This document shows positions 18,325 to 27,479 of a stretch of DNA of 33,623 nt, piece after piece. Numbering within the stretch: position 1 is the stretch's first letter; each line of letters starts with the position of its first letter. The position numbers and the translations under genes are program-made. The notes beneath the pieces are model-generated. The model saw only the letters and a list, made by a program, of their open reading frames with translations. It made no database searches and had not been told where the DNA came from. Source of the stretch: Rhodopila sp. (lineage in GTDB: Bacteria; Pseudomonadota; Alphaproteobacteria; Acetobacterales; Acetobacteraceae); the NCBI GenBank assembly GCA_028291505.1, contig JAQGHW010000097.1, positions 1 through 33,623 on the forward strand, in the 5' to 3' direction.

Positions 18325-19369
18325 AACCGTTGCCTCGGTCGAGCCGTTGCCTCCACAGGCATTGTCGCCCGACGCCTTGGCGCTGCTTGACGAAGCTCCC
18401 GGACTCTTTGCGGGACGTGCATGGTGGGATGTGGTGCTGGCACATGCGATGCCGGCCGGCGCCGAGGCATCGTTCGTAGCGATCCGATGGGCGGGACGGG
18501 TCGCGGCGCTGCTGCCGATGATGCGCATCGGCGGGCGGCTGAACAGCCTGTCCACACCTTATACCTGTGAGTATGTGCCGCTGTTCGCCGCCGGGCTGAA
18601 CGCAGCGGCGCGCCTGGCAATCATGGCCGCGTTCTGCCGATTCTGCCGTTCGTCGGGGATCGTGCGGCTCGATGCGCTGCCAGCCGAATGGGACGGTTTG
18701 GCCGATCTCGAGACCGGCGCTCGTCAGGCCGGCATGCATGTTCTGCACTTCGACCATTTCGGGAACTGGATTGAGGATGTCGGAGGCCTCGACTGGTCCG
18801 CCTACCTGCTCGGCCGAGCAGGTGCCCTACGGGAAACGATCAGGCGCCGAATGCGGCGGGCCGAGAACCTGGCGGACGCACGGTTCGATCTGCTCACCCG
18901 GTCGGATCAGATGGATCAGGCGGCGGAGGCGTTCGAATCCGTCTACCGGCGAAGCTGGAAGGACGCCGAACCCTTTCCAACATTCAACGTGGCGCTGATG
19001 CGGGTGATGGCCCCGCTCGGTCTGCTGCGCTTCGGTGTCTGGTCGATCGGGGCAGAACCGGTCGCCGTGCAGATCTGGGTGGTGAAGGATGGCCACGCCA
19101 TCGTGCTGAAGCTGGCGCATGACGAAGCATTCAAGGCGCACTCTCCCGGGACGGTACTGACCGCCTTGATGCTGCGGCATTTGTTGGATCAGGAGCACGT
19201 CACCCAGATCGATTTTGGCCGTGGGGATGATGCCTACAAGCAGGGCTGGGCAACCGGGCGCCGCCAGCGCATCGGGATACTGCTGGTCAATCCGTGGCGA
19301 GGGTCCGGGATGGCAGCACTTCTACGGCATGTCGCCGGACGGCTTCGGAACAGAGCAACATCAGCCTGA
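18302..19369 (+). CDS. GNAT-type acetyltransferase of the CelD/BcsL (Acetyltransf_6) family
   Basis: FDHFGNWIEDVGGLDWSAYL...RETIRRRMRRAENL; HDEAFKAHSPGTVLTALMLRHLLDQEHVTQIDFGRGDDAYKQGWATGRRQRIGILL. Start overlaps the YdcF stop. Confidence 0.78.
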   Translation: MRGTSCAETVASVEPLPPQALSPDALALLDEAPGLFAGRAWWDVVLAHAMPAGAEASFVAIRWAGRVAALLPMMRIGGRLNSLSTPYTCEYVPLFAAGLNAAARLAIMAAFCRFCRSSGIVRLDALPAEWDGLADLETGARQAGMHVLHFDHFGNWIEDVGGLDWSAYLLGRAGALRETIRRRMRRAENLADARFDLLTRSDQMDQAAEAFESVYRRSWKDAEPFPTFNVALMRVMAPLGLLRFGVWSIGAEPVAVQIWVVKDGHAIVLKLAHDEAFKAHSPGTVLTALMLRHLLDQEHVTQIDFGRGDDAYKQGWATGRRQRIGILLVNPWRGSGMAALLRHVAGRLRNRATSA

Positions 19370-19481
19370 CTGGAACAGTCCGGCTGATAAAGTTGCTCGT
19401 GAAAACAATGGTCTAGAGCAAGCCCGTCGATGACACAAGTCGGTGCGTCAGGGTTGCGTTTCCAGTCAGCGTGGACGCGCT

Positions 19482-20318
19482 CTAAAACCGCTCAAGCGCG
19501 ATGCGGAGGCTCACCGCCTCGGGCCCGGCGATCAGTCCCTGCCGGATGAACAGATCGATCAGCACCAGGTTCACGTTGAACTTGAAGTCGTCGGTGTCGC
19601 GCACCGCCTCAGCCGCACGCGCCAGCGGCCACAGCTCGAACGCCTCCACCTCGCCGTCCGCCGCAAGCGGGGTGAAACCCTCCGGCAGCGTCAGGTCGTA
19701 GCAGTACAGCCGGTCGCGGCGCAGCCCCTCCGCCCGCTCCATGACGTAACCAATGGACCCGACCTGGACCGCACTGGACGCCATTTCCGGCGGGATCGCC
19801 GCTTCCTCGCCGGCTTCCTTCACCAGCGTCTCGGCCGGCCCTAACCCCGCCGGCACGCCGCCCGCGACGATGTGATCCAGCTTTCCCGGGTCCAGCAGCT
19901 TGTCCATCGCTCGGCGAGCGACCCAAAGATGCAGGCCGGTGGTGCGACGGACCAGGCCGTTGATATGAACGCCAACTGCCTGGATGCCGAACGACGGGAT
20001 CGCACCGCGGTCGATCTGGGTAAGCACCGGCCCATCCGGCTGCGCCCGCACATCGAACGCCTCACCGCGCCACCGGTACAGGCCCTGCTCCGAAAGGGCG
20101 CGTCCAATGCCCGGCAGCGCCGCCGGATCGATCAAAGTCACCCGATCGGGCGTACGGCGGATCACCGCCATCCCCTCCAGTGCCGAGGCGATCCGATCCT
20201 GAACCCATCCGACCGGCTGACCGCCAACAAGGAACGGAACGCGTGCCCCGGGCAGCTCGGTGTTGTTGCAGGCGCGCACATGGCGCTCAAAACCGGTGTG
20301 GTTCGTGTCCTGAAGCAA
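19482..20318 (-). CDS. NUDIX hydrolase, DUF4743-type N-terminus
   Basis: Nudix box region GGVPAGLGPAETLVKEAGEEAAIP; upstream GIQAVGVHINGLVRRTTGLHLWVARRA. Confidence 0.82.
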   Translation of the reverse strand: MLQDTNHTGFERHVRACNNTELPGARVPFLVGGQPVGWVQDRIASALEGMAVIRRTPDRVTLIDPAALPGIGRALSEQGLYRWRGEAFDVRAQPDGPVLTQIDRGAIPSFGIQAVGVHINGLVRRTTGLHLWVARRAMDKLLDPGKLDHIVAGGVPAGLGPAETLVKEAGEEAAIPPEMASSAVQVGSIGYVMERAEGLRRDRLYCYDLTLPEGFTPLAADGEVEAFELWPLARAAEAVRDTDDFKFNVNLVLIDLFIRQGLIAGPEAVSLRIALERF

Positions 20319-20361
20319 GCGGTTCGCCTTTCAAACGACACCCCATTATGCCACATGCCCA

Positions 20362-20402
20362 ACATGAGACGAAGCGTCCAACATAAGACAAACGTATGAG
20401 AC
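20362..20402. repeat. Short direct repeats in the NUDIX/ABC divergent intergenic region
   Basis: CCAACATGAGACGAAGCGT followed by CCAACATAAGACAAACGT (19-bp period), then ATGAGACGAAGC at the ABC start codon. Confidence 0.6.
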
Positions 20403-22252
20403 GAAGCAGCCACCCTCCGCCGCAGGCGGACTTGCCGTCTTCCCTGCGGGTGCAGCGTTCCACCTTCCAGACCATGGTCTCGCTGCTGCCCTATCTGTGG
20501 CCGGTCGGAAACACCGGCGCGCGCATCCGGGTCGTGGTGGCGCTGATGTTCATGGTGCTGTCCAAGGTGGCCGCCGTCTACGTCCCCGTGCTGTACGGCC
20601 GCATCGTCGACTCGCTGGCACCGAAAGATGCCGAGCTGGCCGCATTGACCGTCCCCGTGGCCTTGATCCTGGCCTACGGCCTCGTCCGCGTCGGCGCCGC
20701 CGGCTTCGGCGAAATCCGCGATGCCCTGTTCGCCTCGGTCCAGCAGCGAGCCGTCCGCCTGCTCGCGCTCCGCACCTTTCGCCATCTGCATGCCGTCAGC
20801 CTGCGCTTCCACCTCGAGCGGCAGACCGGCGGCCTCTCCCGAGTCATCGATCGCGGCGTCCTCGGCATGCAGTCGGTGCTGCGCCTCGCCGTCTTCAACG
20901 TTGTCCCCACGGCGCTGGAACTGCTGATGGTCACCGCCATCATCTGGCACATGTTCGACTGGCGCTACGCGGTCGTTACGTTCGTCGCGGTGATCGTCTA
21001 TGTCGGCTTTACTGCGGTCCTCGCCGGCCGCCGCGGGCGCTACCGCCGGACGATGAACGACACCGACAACGATGCCTCGACCAAGTCGCTGGACAGCCTG
21101 ATCAACTACGAAACGGTGAAGTATTTTGGCAATGAGGCGCATGAGGCGCAGCGCTACGACCACGCCCTCGCCCGTTACGAACGCGCCGCGGTTCGGGTCC
21201 AGGTTTCACTCAATATTCTGAACCTCGGCCAGGCGGCGATCATCGCGATCGGATTGACCCTGATCATGCTGCTGGCGGCGTCCGGCATGCGCGACGGCAC
21301 CATGACGGTCGGCAAATTCGTTGTCGTTAACACGTATCTCATACAGCTCTACCAGCCGTTGAATTTCCTCGGCGTGGTTTACATGAGCATCAAGCAGGGT
21401 CTGGTGGATATGGAGCAGATGTTCACCTTGCTGCGGGTCCCGCGTGAAATCGCCGACAAGCCCGATGCCGTGGCGCTGACCGGGCACCTTTCGGAAGGGG
21501 CCCCCGGCGAAGTAATCTTCGAAAACGTCCGTTTCGGCTATCAGTCCAATCGAACGATACTGAAGGGCATCGACTTCATCATCCCCGCCGGTAGTAAACT
21601 GGCGATCGTCGGCCCCACCGGCGCCGGCAAATCCACCGTCAGCCGCCTGCTGTTCCGCTTCTACGACGTGACCGCCGGCCGCATCCTGATCGACGGCCAG
21701 GACATCCGTGACGTGACCCAGGACAGCCTGCGCGCCGCCATCGGGGTCGTGCCGCAGGACACCGTGCTGTTCAACGACACCATCCGCTACAACATCGGTT
21801 ACGGTCGCCCGGATGCTTCTCAGGCGGAAATCGAGCAGGCTGCCAAAAGCGCTCAGGTGCACGACTTCGTCCTGAAACTGCCCGAGGGCTACGACACCAA
21901 GGTCGGCGAGCGCGGCCTGAAGCTGTCCGGAGGCGAAAAACAGCGGGTCGCCATCGCCCGCACCATCCTGAAAGACCCGCGCATCCTGATCCTGGACGAA
22001 GCCACCAGCGCCCTCGACAGCCGCACCGAACAGGACATCCAGGCGGCCCTGCGCGCGGTCGCGAACCGCCGTACCACGCTCGTGATCGCCCACCGCCTGT
22101 CCACCGTCGTTGATGCCGATGAGATCATTGTTCTGCAAGACGGCGAAGTGGCCGAACGAGGCAGCCACGTCGCACTGCTGGCCAAGGGCGGCTTGTATGC
22201 CAGGATGTGGACGCTGCAAGCCGCCGAACACGACCTGGAACCCGCCGACTAG
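20396..22252 (+). CDS. ABC exporter (fused permease-ATPase) of the Atm1/heavy-metal-tolerance type
   Basis: Walker A GPTGAGKST, signature LSGGEKQRVAIARTILKDPRILILDEATSALD, VPQDTVLFNDTIRYNIGYGRP, typical of Atm1-like proteins. Confidence 0.88.
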   Translation: MRRSSHPPPQADLPSSLRVQRSTFQTMVSLLPYLWPVGNTGARIRVVVALMFMVLSKVAAVYVPVLYGRIVDSLAPKDAELAALTVPVALILAYGLVRVGAAGFGEIRDALFASVQQRAVRLLALRTFRHLHAVSLRFHLERQTGGLSRVIDRGVLGMQSVLRLAVFNVVPTALELLMVTAIIWHMFDWRYAVVTFVAVIVYVGFTAVLAGRRGRYRRTMNDTDNDASTKSLDSLINYETVKYFGNEAHEAQRYDHALARYERAAVRVQVSLNILNLGQAAIIAIGLTLIMLLAASGMRDGTMTVGKFVVVNTYLIQLYQPLNFLGVVYMSIKQGLVDMEQMFTLLRVPREIADKPDAVALTGHLSEGAPGEVIFENVRFGYQSNRTILKGIDFIIPAGSKLAIVGPTGAGKSTVSRLLFRFYDVTAGRILIDGQDIRDVTQDSLRAAIGVVPQDTVLFNDTIRYNIGYGRPDASQAEIEQAAKSAQVHDFVLKLPEGYDTKVGERGLKLSGGEKQRVAIARTILKDPRILILDEATSALDSRTEQDIQAALRAVANRRTTLVIAHRLSTVVDADEIIVLQDGEVAERGSHVALLAKGGLYARMWTLQAAEHDLEPAD

Positions 22253-22304
22253 AGCATGACCGCGAAACTGGGACGTAAACCGCCCGCCGAATAAGGAACA
22301 CGCC

Positions 22305-22547
22305 ATGCCCGACGATCCAAACGAATCCCCCGCCCATCTCAGCCACGCCGGAGCGGTGGTCGATAAGGCGATCGAGTATATGATAAGTCAGAACCTCAGT
22401 TCCCTGGCAATCGCCTCCGCCCTTCTCGGTGGATCGATGGCCCTGCTTTCGCGTTCCATGTCGGACGATGCCATCATCGGCATCCTGACGAACGCGATCG
22501 GCAGCGTCCGATCCGGCGAATTGCGCGAGCATCAGGACCCATCCTGA
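22305..22547 (+). CDS. Small hypothetical protein (80 aa)
   Basis: ORF with a good upstream purine-rich site (AAGGAA) and an amphipathic/hydrophobic middle segment; no family recognised. Confidence 0.45.
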   Translation: MPDDPNESPAHLSHAGAVVDKAIEYMISQNLSSLAIASALLGGSMALLSRSMSDDAIIGILTNAIGSVRSGELREHQDPS

Positions 22548-22663
22548 CCGGCGCCGCGCCACGCCATGAAGTCGCCGCGCAAGCTCCGAAGAATACAACA
22601 TACCCGGCCAAAAATCTGCCGAACAGCAGGCCCAGACCGGGATCAGCCGTTAGGGGACGTTGC

Positions 22664-23123
22664 GTGCACGACAATTACGATCGCTTCGAGCCTCGCGCCG
22701 GATTGCTGGTGCACGCCTGGAAGGCCCTGACCCGGCAGGATCATGGCCATTTGGCGTGCCATCCTGATCTGCCATGTGCCACTCAACGGGTTCACCATCG
22801 ATATCGGCGCCCATGGCGGTCAATTCACCAGGCTGCTGTCGGGCCTCACTCCCGGCGGTCTCGTTGTGGCGGTTGAGCCAAGCAGTTATGCGCGTTCGAT
22901 CCTGCGGATGGCGCTTTGGCTGCGAGGGGCGCGAAATGTCATCGTCGTGGCCGCCGGCCTTGGCGACAAAGCCGGTACGGCCATGATCCGGACCCCGATC
23001 AAGCGGCGAGGTGATATGGGCTATGGGCTGGCAACCCTCTTCGCACTGACACGCGAAGCGGTGGCTGACCCCGTCGATGGCGACATCGTCTGGCTCTCCA
23101 ACCAAGCCGCCAATTCTGCATGA
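22664..23123 (+). pseudogene. FkbM-family methyltransferase remnant (frameshifted and C-terminally truncated)
   Basis: Frame 1: DNYDRFEPRAGLLVHAWKALTRQDHG; then a different frame: WRAILICHVPLNGFTIDIGAHGGQFTRLLSGLTPGGLVVAVEPSSYARSIL...GDMGYGLATLF. Ends abruptly before the rest of the SAM-binding fold. Confidence 0.65.
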
Positions 23124-23213
23124 TCGACGAATCATGCCCGGACTTCCTTGACGCGGATCGCTTGTGTCGCCATAACCCGCGCCTTCCGATCTGTACCGAG
23201 GGAATTAAGTGCG

Positions 23214-23519
23214 ATGTCGCGTCGCTGTGAAATCACGGGTAAGGGCGTTCTCAGTGGCAACAACGTCAGCCATGCCAACAACAAGACCCGTCGCCGTTTC
23301 CTGCCCAACCTGCAGGTGACGTCGCTGCTGTCTGATATATTAGGTCACGAGGTCCGCATGCGGATGTCCACCCGTGCCATCCGCACGGTTGAGCACAACG
23401 GCGGTATCGATGCATTTCTGCTGGGCACGCCGAATACCAAGCTGACCATCGAAGGCAAGACGCTGAAGCGCCGGATCGAGAAGGCTCAGGTCAAACGCGC
23501 CGCCTCCGCAGCTGCCTGA
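23214..23519 (+). CDS. rpmB: 50S ribosomal protein L28
   Basis: [34 protein letters not shown]...; canonical L28. Confidence 0.96.
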   Translation: MSRRCEITGKGVLSGNNVSHANNKTRRRFLPNLQVTSLLSDILGHEVRMRMSTRAIRTVEHNGGIDAFLLGTPNTKLTIEGKTLKRRIEKAQVKRAASAAA

Positions 23520-23755
23520 TCGGGTGATCGGCCCGATGGTGCCATCGCTCCGTCCGCGAAGCCCTTAGACGTCCCGATAGGCCGGGATACGCGGCAGGAT
23601 CCCGTCGAGACTCCCTGATCGGCATCCGCATCGGTGCTCGGGACGCAGAGGAAAAGCGCATCTACTGTCCGACAGCCGGCCTGAAATATCTTGGTCTGGT
23701 CGGCAAGAATACGTTCCGCTCTCTGTGTCGTGATCGCGGTGGATGCCGAATCATC

Positions 23756-23777
23756 CCTATTCTGCAAACAGAATAGG
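23756..23777 (+). promoter_or_regulatory. Hairpin overlapping the PilZ gene Shine-Dalgarno
   Basis: CCTATTCTG-CAAA-CAGAATAGG: perfect 9-bp stem, 4-nt loop. The 3' arm ends inside the AGGAGG (23775-23780) that precedes the TTG start at 23786. Confidence 0.6.
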
Positions 23778-23785
23778 AGGCCGGT

Positions 23786-24253
23786 TTGGACGCCACCCAC
23801 TTCAGGCAAAGTGCGGCTCGCGCGCGGGAGATGGCTCAGTCCGGAGATGATATGCAACTTTCAAGAATGCTGCTTGAGGTTGCAATCGACCTGGACGCCG
23901 AGGCCGAAGCGATGGAATCCAGCAGTGCGACCGACCGGCGCGGCTTTCAGCGCGTGGCTGGGTCGGGGATCTACGGGGCCCTGCTGCACCTGGTCGGCTC
24001 AGGTGCGGACCCGAAGCCGGTTGAGCTCATCGATCTGTCAATGAGCGGCGCGAGATTTCGCATCGACCGCACCCAGACGCCGGGAGCTAAAGTAATCCTC
24101 GAACTACCGGACCAGGCGCTGCGCCTTGGCGGAACGATCGTGCGGGCTAGTGGCACGGAAGCCGTCATGGTGTTTGAAGCGGCCCGCAGCGCCGATCCCG
24201 CGCTCAGGCGGCTGGTGCGCTCCGAATGGCGGACGGAACGGGTTCGCGCCTGA
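23786..24253 (+). CDS. PilZ domain protein (predicted c-di-GMP binder)
   Basis: RGFQR (RxxxR) and DLSMSG ([D/N]xSxxG), both PilZ c-di-GMP-binding motifs. AGGAGG SD 5 nt before a TTG start. Confidence 0.8.
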   Translation: MDATHFRQSAARAREMAQSGDDMQLSRMLLEVAIDLDAEAEAMESSSATDRRGFQRVAGSGIYGALLHLVGSGADPKPVELIDLSMSGARFRIDRTQTPGAKVILELPDQALRLGGTIVRASGTEAVMVFEAARSADPALRRLVRSEWRTERVRA

Positions 24254-24288
24254 ACCCCGCCCCAAACCCCGTCCCAAACCCCGCCAGG
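24253..24288. repeat. Three 12-bp tandem units (AACCCCGYCCCA); G-quadruplex-type motif on the minus strand
   Basis: AACCCCGCCCCA AACCCCGTCCCA AACCCCGCCAGG. Minus strand: GGGGTTTGGGACGGGGTTTGGGGCGGGG. Confidence 0.7.
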
Positions 24289-24330
24289 GCATGTCGGTGG
24301 GAAGCGAGACGCCGCCCCCTGCCCTTCCTC

Positions 24331-25260
24331 CTAGGCCTGGCTCCGAACCGCCGCGGCGCGGCCGGATTCGAACAACTCCTCCAGAAAGGCTTCCTCGCCG
24401 CTAAGCTTGGAGGAGATCGGCAGGTCCAACAGGGCCTCGTCAGCGTGATACGTGCGTAGTTTCACCGATGCTGGCAACGCCGCCAGCTCAGCCGTCAGCA
24501 CGTTCTGGCAGGCGATCTCGTTCAGGCGGTTGGTGATTTCGGTCGGCGTCGTCGGCACGCCGAACCGGTGAGCCGCCTGGGCCCTGACCAGGATCAGTTC
24601 GGCCGGCGGATGTGGGCGCAGCAGCGGCCCCAGCGGCGGATTGCCGGCATACCCGCCATCCCAATAGGCTCGGCCGTTGATCTCCACCGCCGGAAAGACG
24701 AACGGCAGACAGGCCGAGGCGCACAGCACATCCACGTCGATCGAGGCGTTATCGAAGAACGCCGCCTGCCCGGTCACCACGTCGGTAGCCGCGACGGTCA
24801 GCCGTGGTGCGGCGGGATCGGTCAGCAGATGGGGCTCGATCAGATCCTCCAGCAGCGCGCGCATCGGGTTATGGCCGAACGGGTTGATCTGCGCCGGGCT
24901 GAACATTCGCATCGCCATTTCCATGCCCTGCCAGAGCACCGAGTTGGACAGGTCCCAGCCGCCCCAGAGCCAGCGCTCAAGCGGTGCGGCCTGCAGTGGA
25001 CTCAGCGAGTGGGCTTGCGCGACCCGCTGCCAGAGCCGCCGCATGTCGGCTCGTGCCCCGGCGGGGCCGCCCCGCACCAGGCCTTGCGTCACCATCACGC
25101 CGATCATCGCACCGGACGAAACGCCGCAGATCGCGTCGATCCTCTGGCCGTCCTCCAGCAGCCGGTCCACCACGCCCCAGGTGAAGGCGCCGTGGGAGCC
25201 GCCGCCTTGCAGGGCAAGTGCAACTCGATTGTTGGCTGGTTCCGATGGTTTCGCGTTCAT
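24331..25260 (-). CDS. Patatin-like phospholipase
   Basis: VALALQGGGSHGAFTWGVVDRLL (oxyanion loop), GVSSGAM (GxSxG nucleophile), DGGYAGNPPL (catalytic Asp DGG). Confidence 0.92.
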   Translation of the reverse strand: MNAKPSEPANNRVALALQGGGSHGAFTWGVVDRLLEDGQRIDAICGVSSGAMIGVMVTQGLVRGGPAGARADMRRLWQRVAQAHSLSPLQAAPLERWLWGGWDLSNSVLWQGMEMAMRMFSPAQINPFGHNPMRALLEDLIEPHLLTDPAAPRLTVAATDVVTGQAAFFDNASIDVDVLCASACLPFVFPAVEINGRAYWDGGYAGNPPLGPLLRPHPPAELILVRAQAAHRFGVPTTPTEITNRLNEIACQNVLTAELAALPASVKLRTYHADEALLDLPISSKLSGEEAFLEELFESGRAAAVRSQA

Positions 25261-25286
25261 GGCGGAACGCTGGGCGAAGGCCGGCG

Positions 25287-26699
25287 TCAAGGCAACCGGG
25301 ACAGAAAGCGAACCAGCGCCTTGGTGCGTGCCGAAAAAAGCCGTGGCGCGAAGAAGCTGGCCGCGGCGCGTTTGGCGGCCTCCGAGCGGGTCGGGTACGG
25401 CACGATCAGCCCGGCGAGTGCGGACAGCCTGGCGCGCTGAGCAATGGCAAGGGACCAGTGACTGATCATCTCGCCGGCATGTGGTGCCAGGATGCCGGCG
25501 CCCACGACTCGGTTTCGGCAGACCACCAGCTTGACCAGACCTGCGGTGTCCCGTTCGGCGATGGCGCGGTCGTTGTCGGCCAGTGGCCAGCGCAGTACTT
25601 GCACCGTCAGTCCGGCGGCGACCGCCTCGGCTTCGGTCAGCCCGGTCTGCGCCAGTTCCGGATCGGTGTAGGTGACCCGGGGCAATGCTGCATAATCGAC
25701 CCGGGCCGGCAGCCGGAACAGCACCCGCCGGATGACGACGCCGGCATGATACGATCCGACATGGGTGAACGCCCGTGGCCCGATCCCGGCTGGATCGGCG
25801 ATATCCCCTACGGCGAAGACGCGCTTGTTGGTCAGGCTGCGCAGGCCCCGGTCGGTGGCGATCCCCGCCGGCCCCGCCTGGATGTTGCCGGCCGGCAGGT
25901 CGAGCGCGGCCAGATTGGGTGTCCGACCGGCCGCCACCAGCAGATGCGAGCCCTCGACCCGGGTGCCATCCGCCAGCAACAGGGCCGGTCCTGGTTCGGC
26001 GGCGGTCACCTTGATCCCTTCGCGAAAGACCACGCCCCGAGCGGCCAGGGCCCCGCGAAGCCCTGCGGCCAGCTCCGGGTCTTCCTTTCCGGCGATCCGG
26101 CCGGCCTCGACGACGGTGACCTGGCAGCCCAGACCGGAGAATACGTCCGCCATCTCCAGCCCGATCGGCCCTCCCCCCAGGATCACCAGGTGGTCCGGCC
26201 TTTGTGATAGATCGAATAGGGAATCGTTGGTCCAATAATCCACTCGGTCGAGGCCGGTGATCGCGGGTACCGCCGCCTGGCTGCCGGCGGCGATGACGAA
26301 TCGGCGGGCAGTGATGACGCGCCCATCGACGGAGATGGTGGCCGGATCGGTGAAGCGGGCCTCCCCCCGTAGGACGGTCGCGCCCAGGGCGCGGAAACGC
26401 TGCTCCGAATCGACCGGTGCGAGGGCGGCGATTACCCCTTGCACATGCGACCGCAGCCGATCCCAGTCGATCACCGGATCGTCCGCGATGATGCCGAACC
26501 GCGCGGCCTCACGTATTGCCCGAGCCGTGTGCGCGGCAGCCAAGAGGGCCTTGCTGGGGACGCAGCCGGTGTTCAGGCAGTCGCCGCCCATGCGCCCGCG
26601 CTCGATCAGCGCCACGGAGGCACCAAGCTGGGCCGCCCCGGCCGCGACAGACAGCCCGGCGGCGCCGGCTCCGATGACCGCGACGTCGAAATCAGGCAT
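25287..26699 (-). CDS. FAD-dependent pyridine nucleotide-disulfide oxidoreductase (MerA/Lpd-like)
   Basis: GAGAAGLSVAAGAAQLG, GGDCLNTGCVPSKALL redox CxxxxC, LGGGPIGLEMADVF, VFAVGDIAD. No HMA domain and no C-terminal vicinal cysteines. Confidence 0.88.
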   Translation of the reverse strand: MPDFDVAVIGAGAAGLSVAAGAAQLGASVALIERGRMGGDCLNTGCVPSKALLAAAHTARAIREAARFGIIADDPVIDWDRLRSHVQGVIAALAPVDSEQRFRALGATVLRGEARFTDPATISVDGRVITARRFVIAAGSQAAVPAITGLDRVDYWTNDSLFDLSQRPDHLVILGGGPIGLEMADVFSGLGCQVTVVEAGRIAGKEDPELAAGLRGALAARGVVFREGIKVTAAEPGPALLLADGTRVEGSHLLVAAGRTPNLAALDLPAGNIQAGPAGIATDRGLRSLTNKRVFAVGDIADPAGIGPRAFTHVGSYHAGVVIRRVLFRLPARVDYAALPRVTYTDPELAQTGLTEAEAVAAGLTVQVLRWPLADNDRAIAERDTAGLVKLVVCRNRVVGAGILAPHAGEMISHWSLAIAQRARLSALAGLIVPYPTRSEAAKRAAASFFAPRLFSARTKALVRFLSRLP

Positions 26700-27375
26700 G
26701 GGCCCCCGGTCTGCGGCGCAACAGCGCGGGCAGCAGGGACAGGATGGCCAAACCGATCAGGGGCAGCAGAATTCGCGCCGAGAACAGCACCGAAAGGTCG
26801 GGCGTGCGACCCTGGGCCAGGATGGTGCCTACGCCGGCGCCGATCGAGCTCAGCACGAAGCTGGCAGGGGCGATGCCCAGCAATGTCGCGGGCACGAACA
26901 CAGCCAGACGGATGCCGGCCACCGCGGCGGCGAGGTTGACAACCCAGAACGGGAACAGCGGCAACAGCCGGAGCGCCAGCAGATAACTGAACCCATCGCG
27001 ACTCAGTCGGGTCTGGATTTGCTCGGGGATGCGGTGGCGATGCCGGTCCAGGGTCTGCCCGAAAGCTGAGCGGACAATGACCAGCAGGATCGATGCGCCG
27101 ATGGTGGCCCCGGTCACCGTCAGGGCGCATCCGAGAACCGAACCGAACAGCAACCCGCCGGCAACGGTCAGCAGCGCCCCCTGGGGCAAGGACAAGGCCG
27201 CCGTCGCGATATAGGCGGCCACGAACAGCAGGGCCGATCCGACCGGGTGGACGCCGATCCAGTCGGCCAGCTGACCCTGGTGGCGCGCCAGGCTGTCCCA
27301 ACTGAGCCCGCGCAACAGGATGAACCCCGCCGCGGCAAGAACGACGAGGACCAAAAAAGGCAGCAAACGACGCAT
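26692..27375 (-). CDS. TVP38/TMEM64 (VTT/DedA superfamily) membrane protein
   Basis: ALLFVAAYIATAALSLPQGALLTVAGGLLFG, LLALRLLPLFPFWVVNLAAAVAGI; typical TVP38 motif pattern. Confidence 0.85.
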   Translation of the reverse strand: MRRLLPFLVLVVLAAAGFILLRGLSWDSLARHQGQLADWIGVHPVGSALLFVAAYIATAALSLPQGALLTVAGGLLFGSVLGCALTVTGATIGASILLVIVRSAFGQTLDRHRHRIPEQIQTRLSRDGFSYLLALRLLPLFPFWVVNLAAAVAGIRLAVFVPATLLGIAPASFVLSSIGAGVGTILAQGRTPDLSVLFSARILLPLIGLAILSLLPALLRRRPGAHA

Positions 27376-27479
27376 AGCAGGACAATGGGGCCGCGCCGTC
27401 CCGTTGTCGCGTGAAAATCCGCCGAATTATGCCATTGACGCAGGCATTTGTAATCGCGGGATGTTGGGCCGGGCTGGCG

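Noticed and set aside
23527-23776. Open frame with protein-like sequence (IGIRIGARDAEEKRIYCPTAGLKYLGLVGKNTFRSLCRD...) between rpmB and the PilZ gene
   Set aside because: No ATG or SD-supported start and no family recognised. Could be a gene remnant but not supportable.
25261-26235. N-terminal half of the 634-aa patatin ORF
   Set aside because: Out-of-frame antisense-like Gly/Arg-rich reading of the reductase gene on the same strand. The patatin begins at ATG 25260 (MNAKPSEPANNRVALALQGGG).
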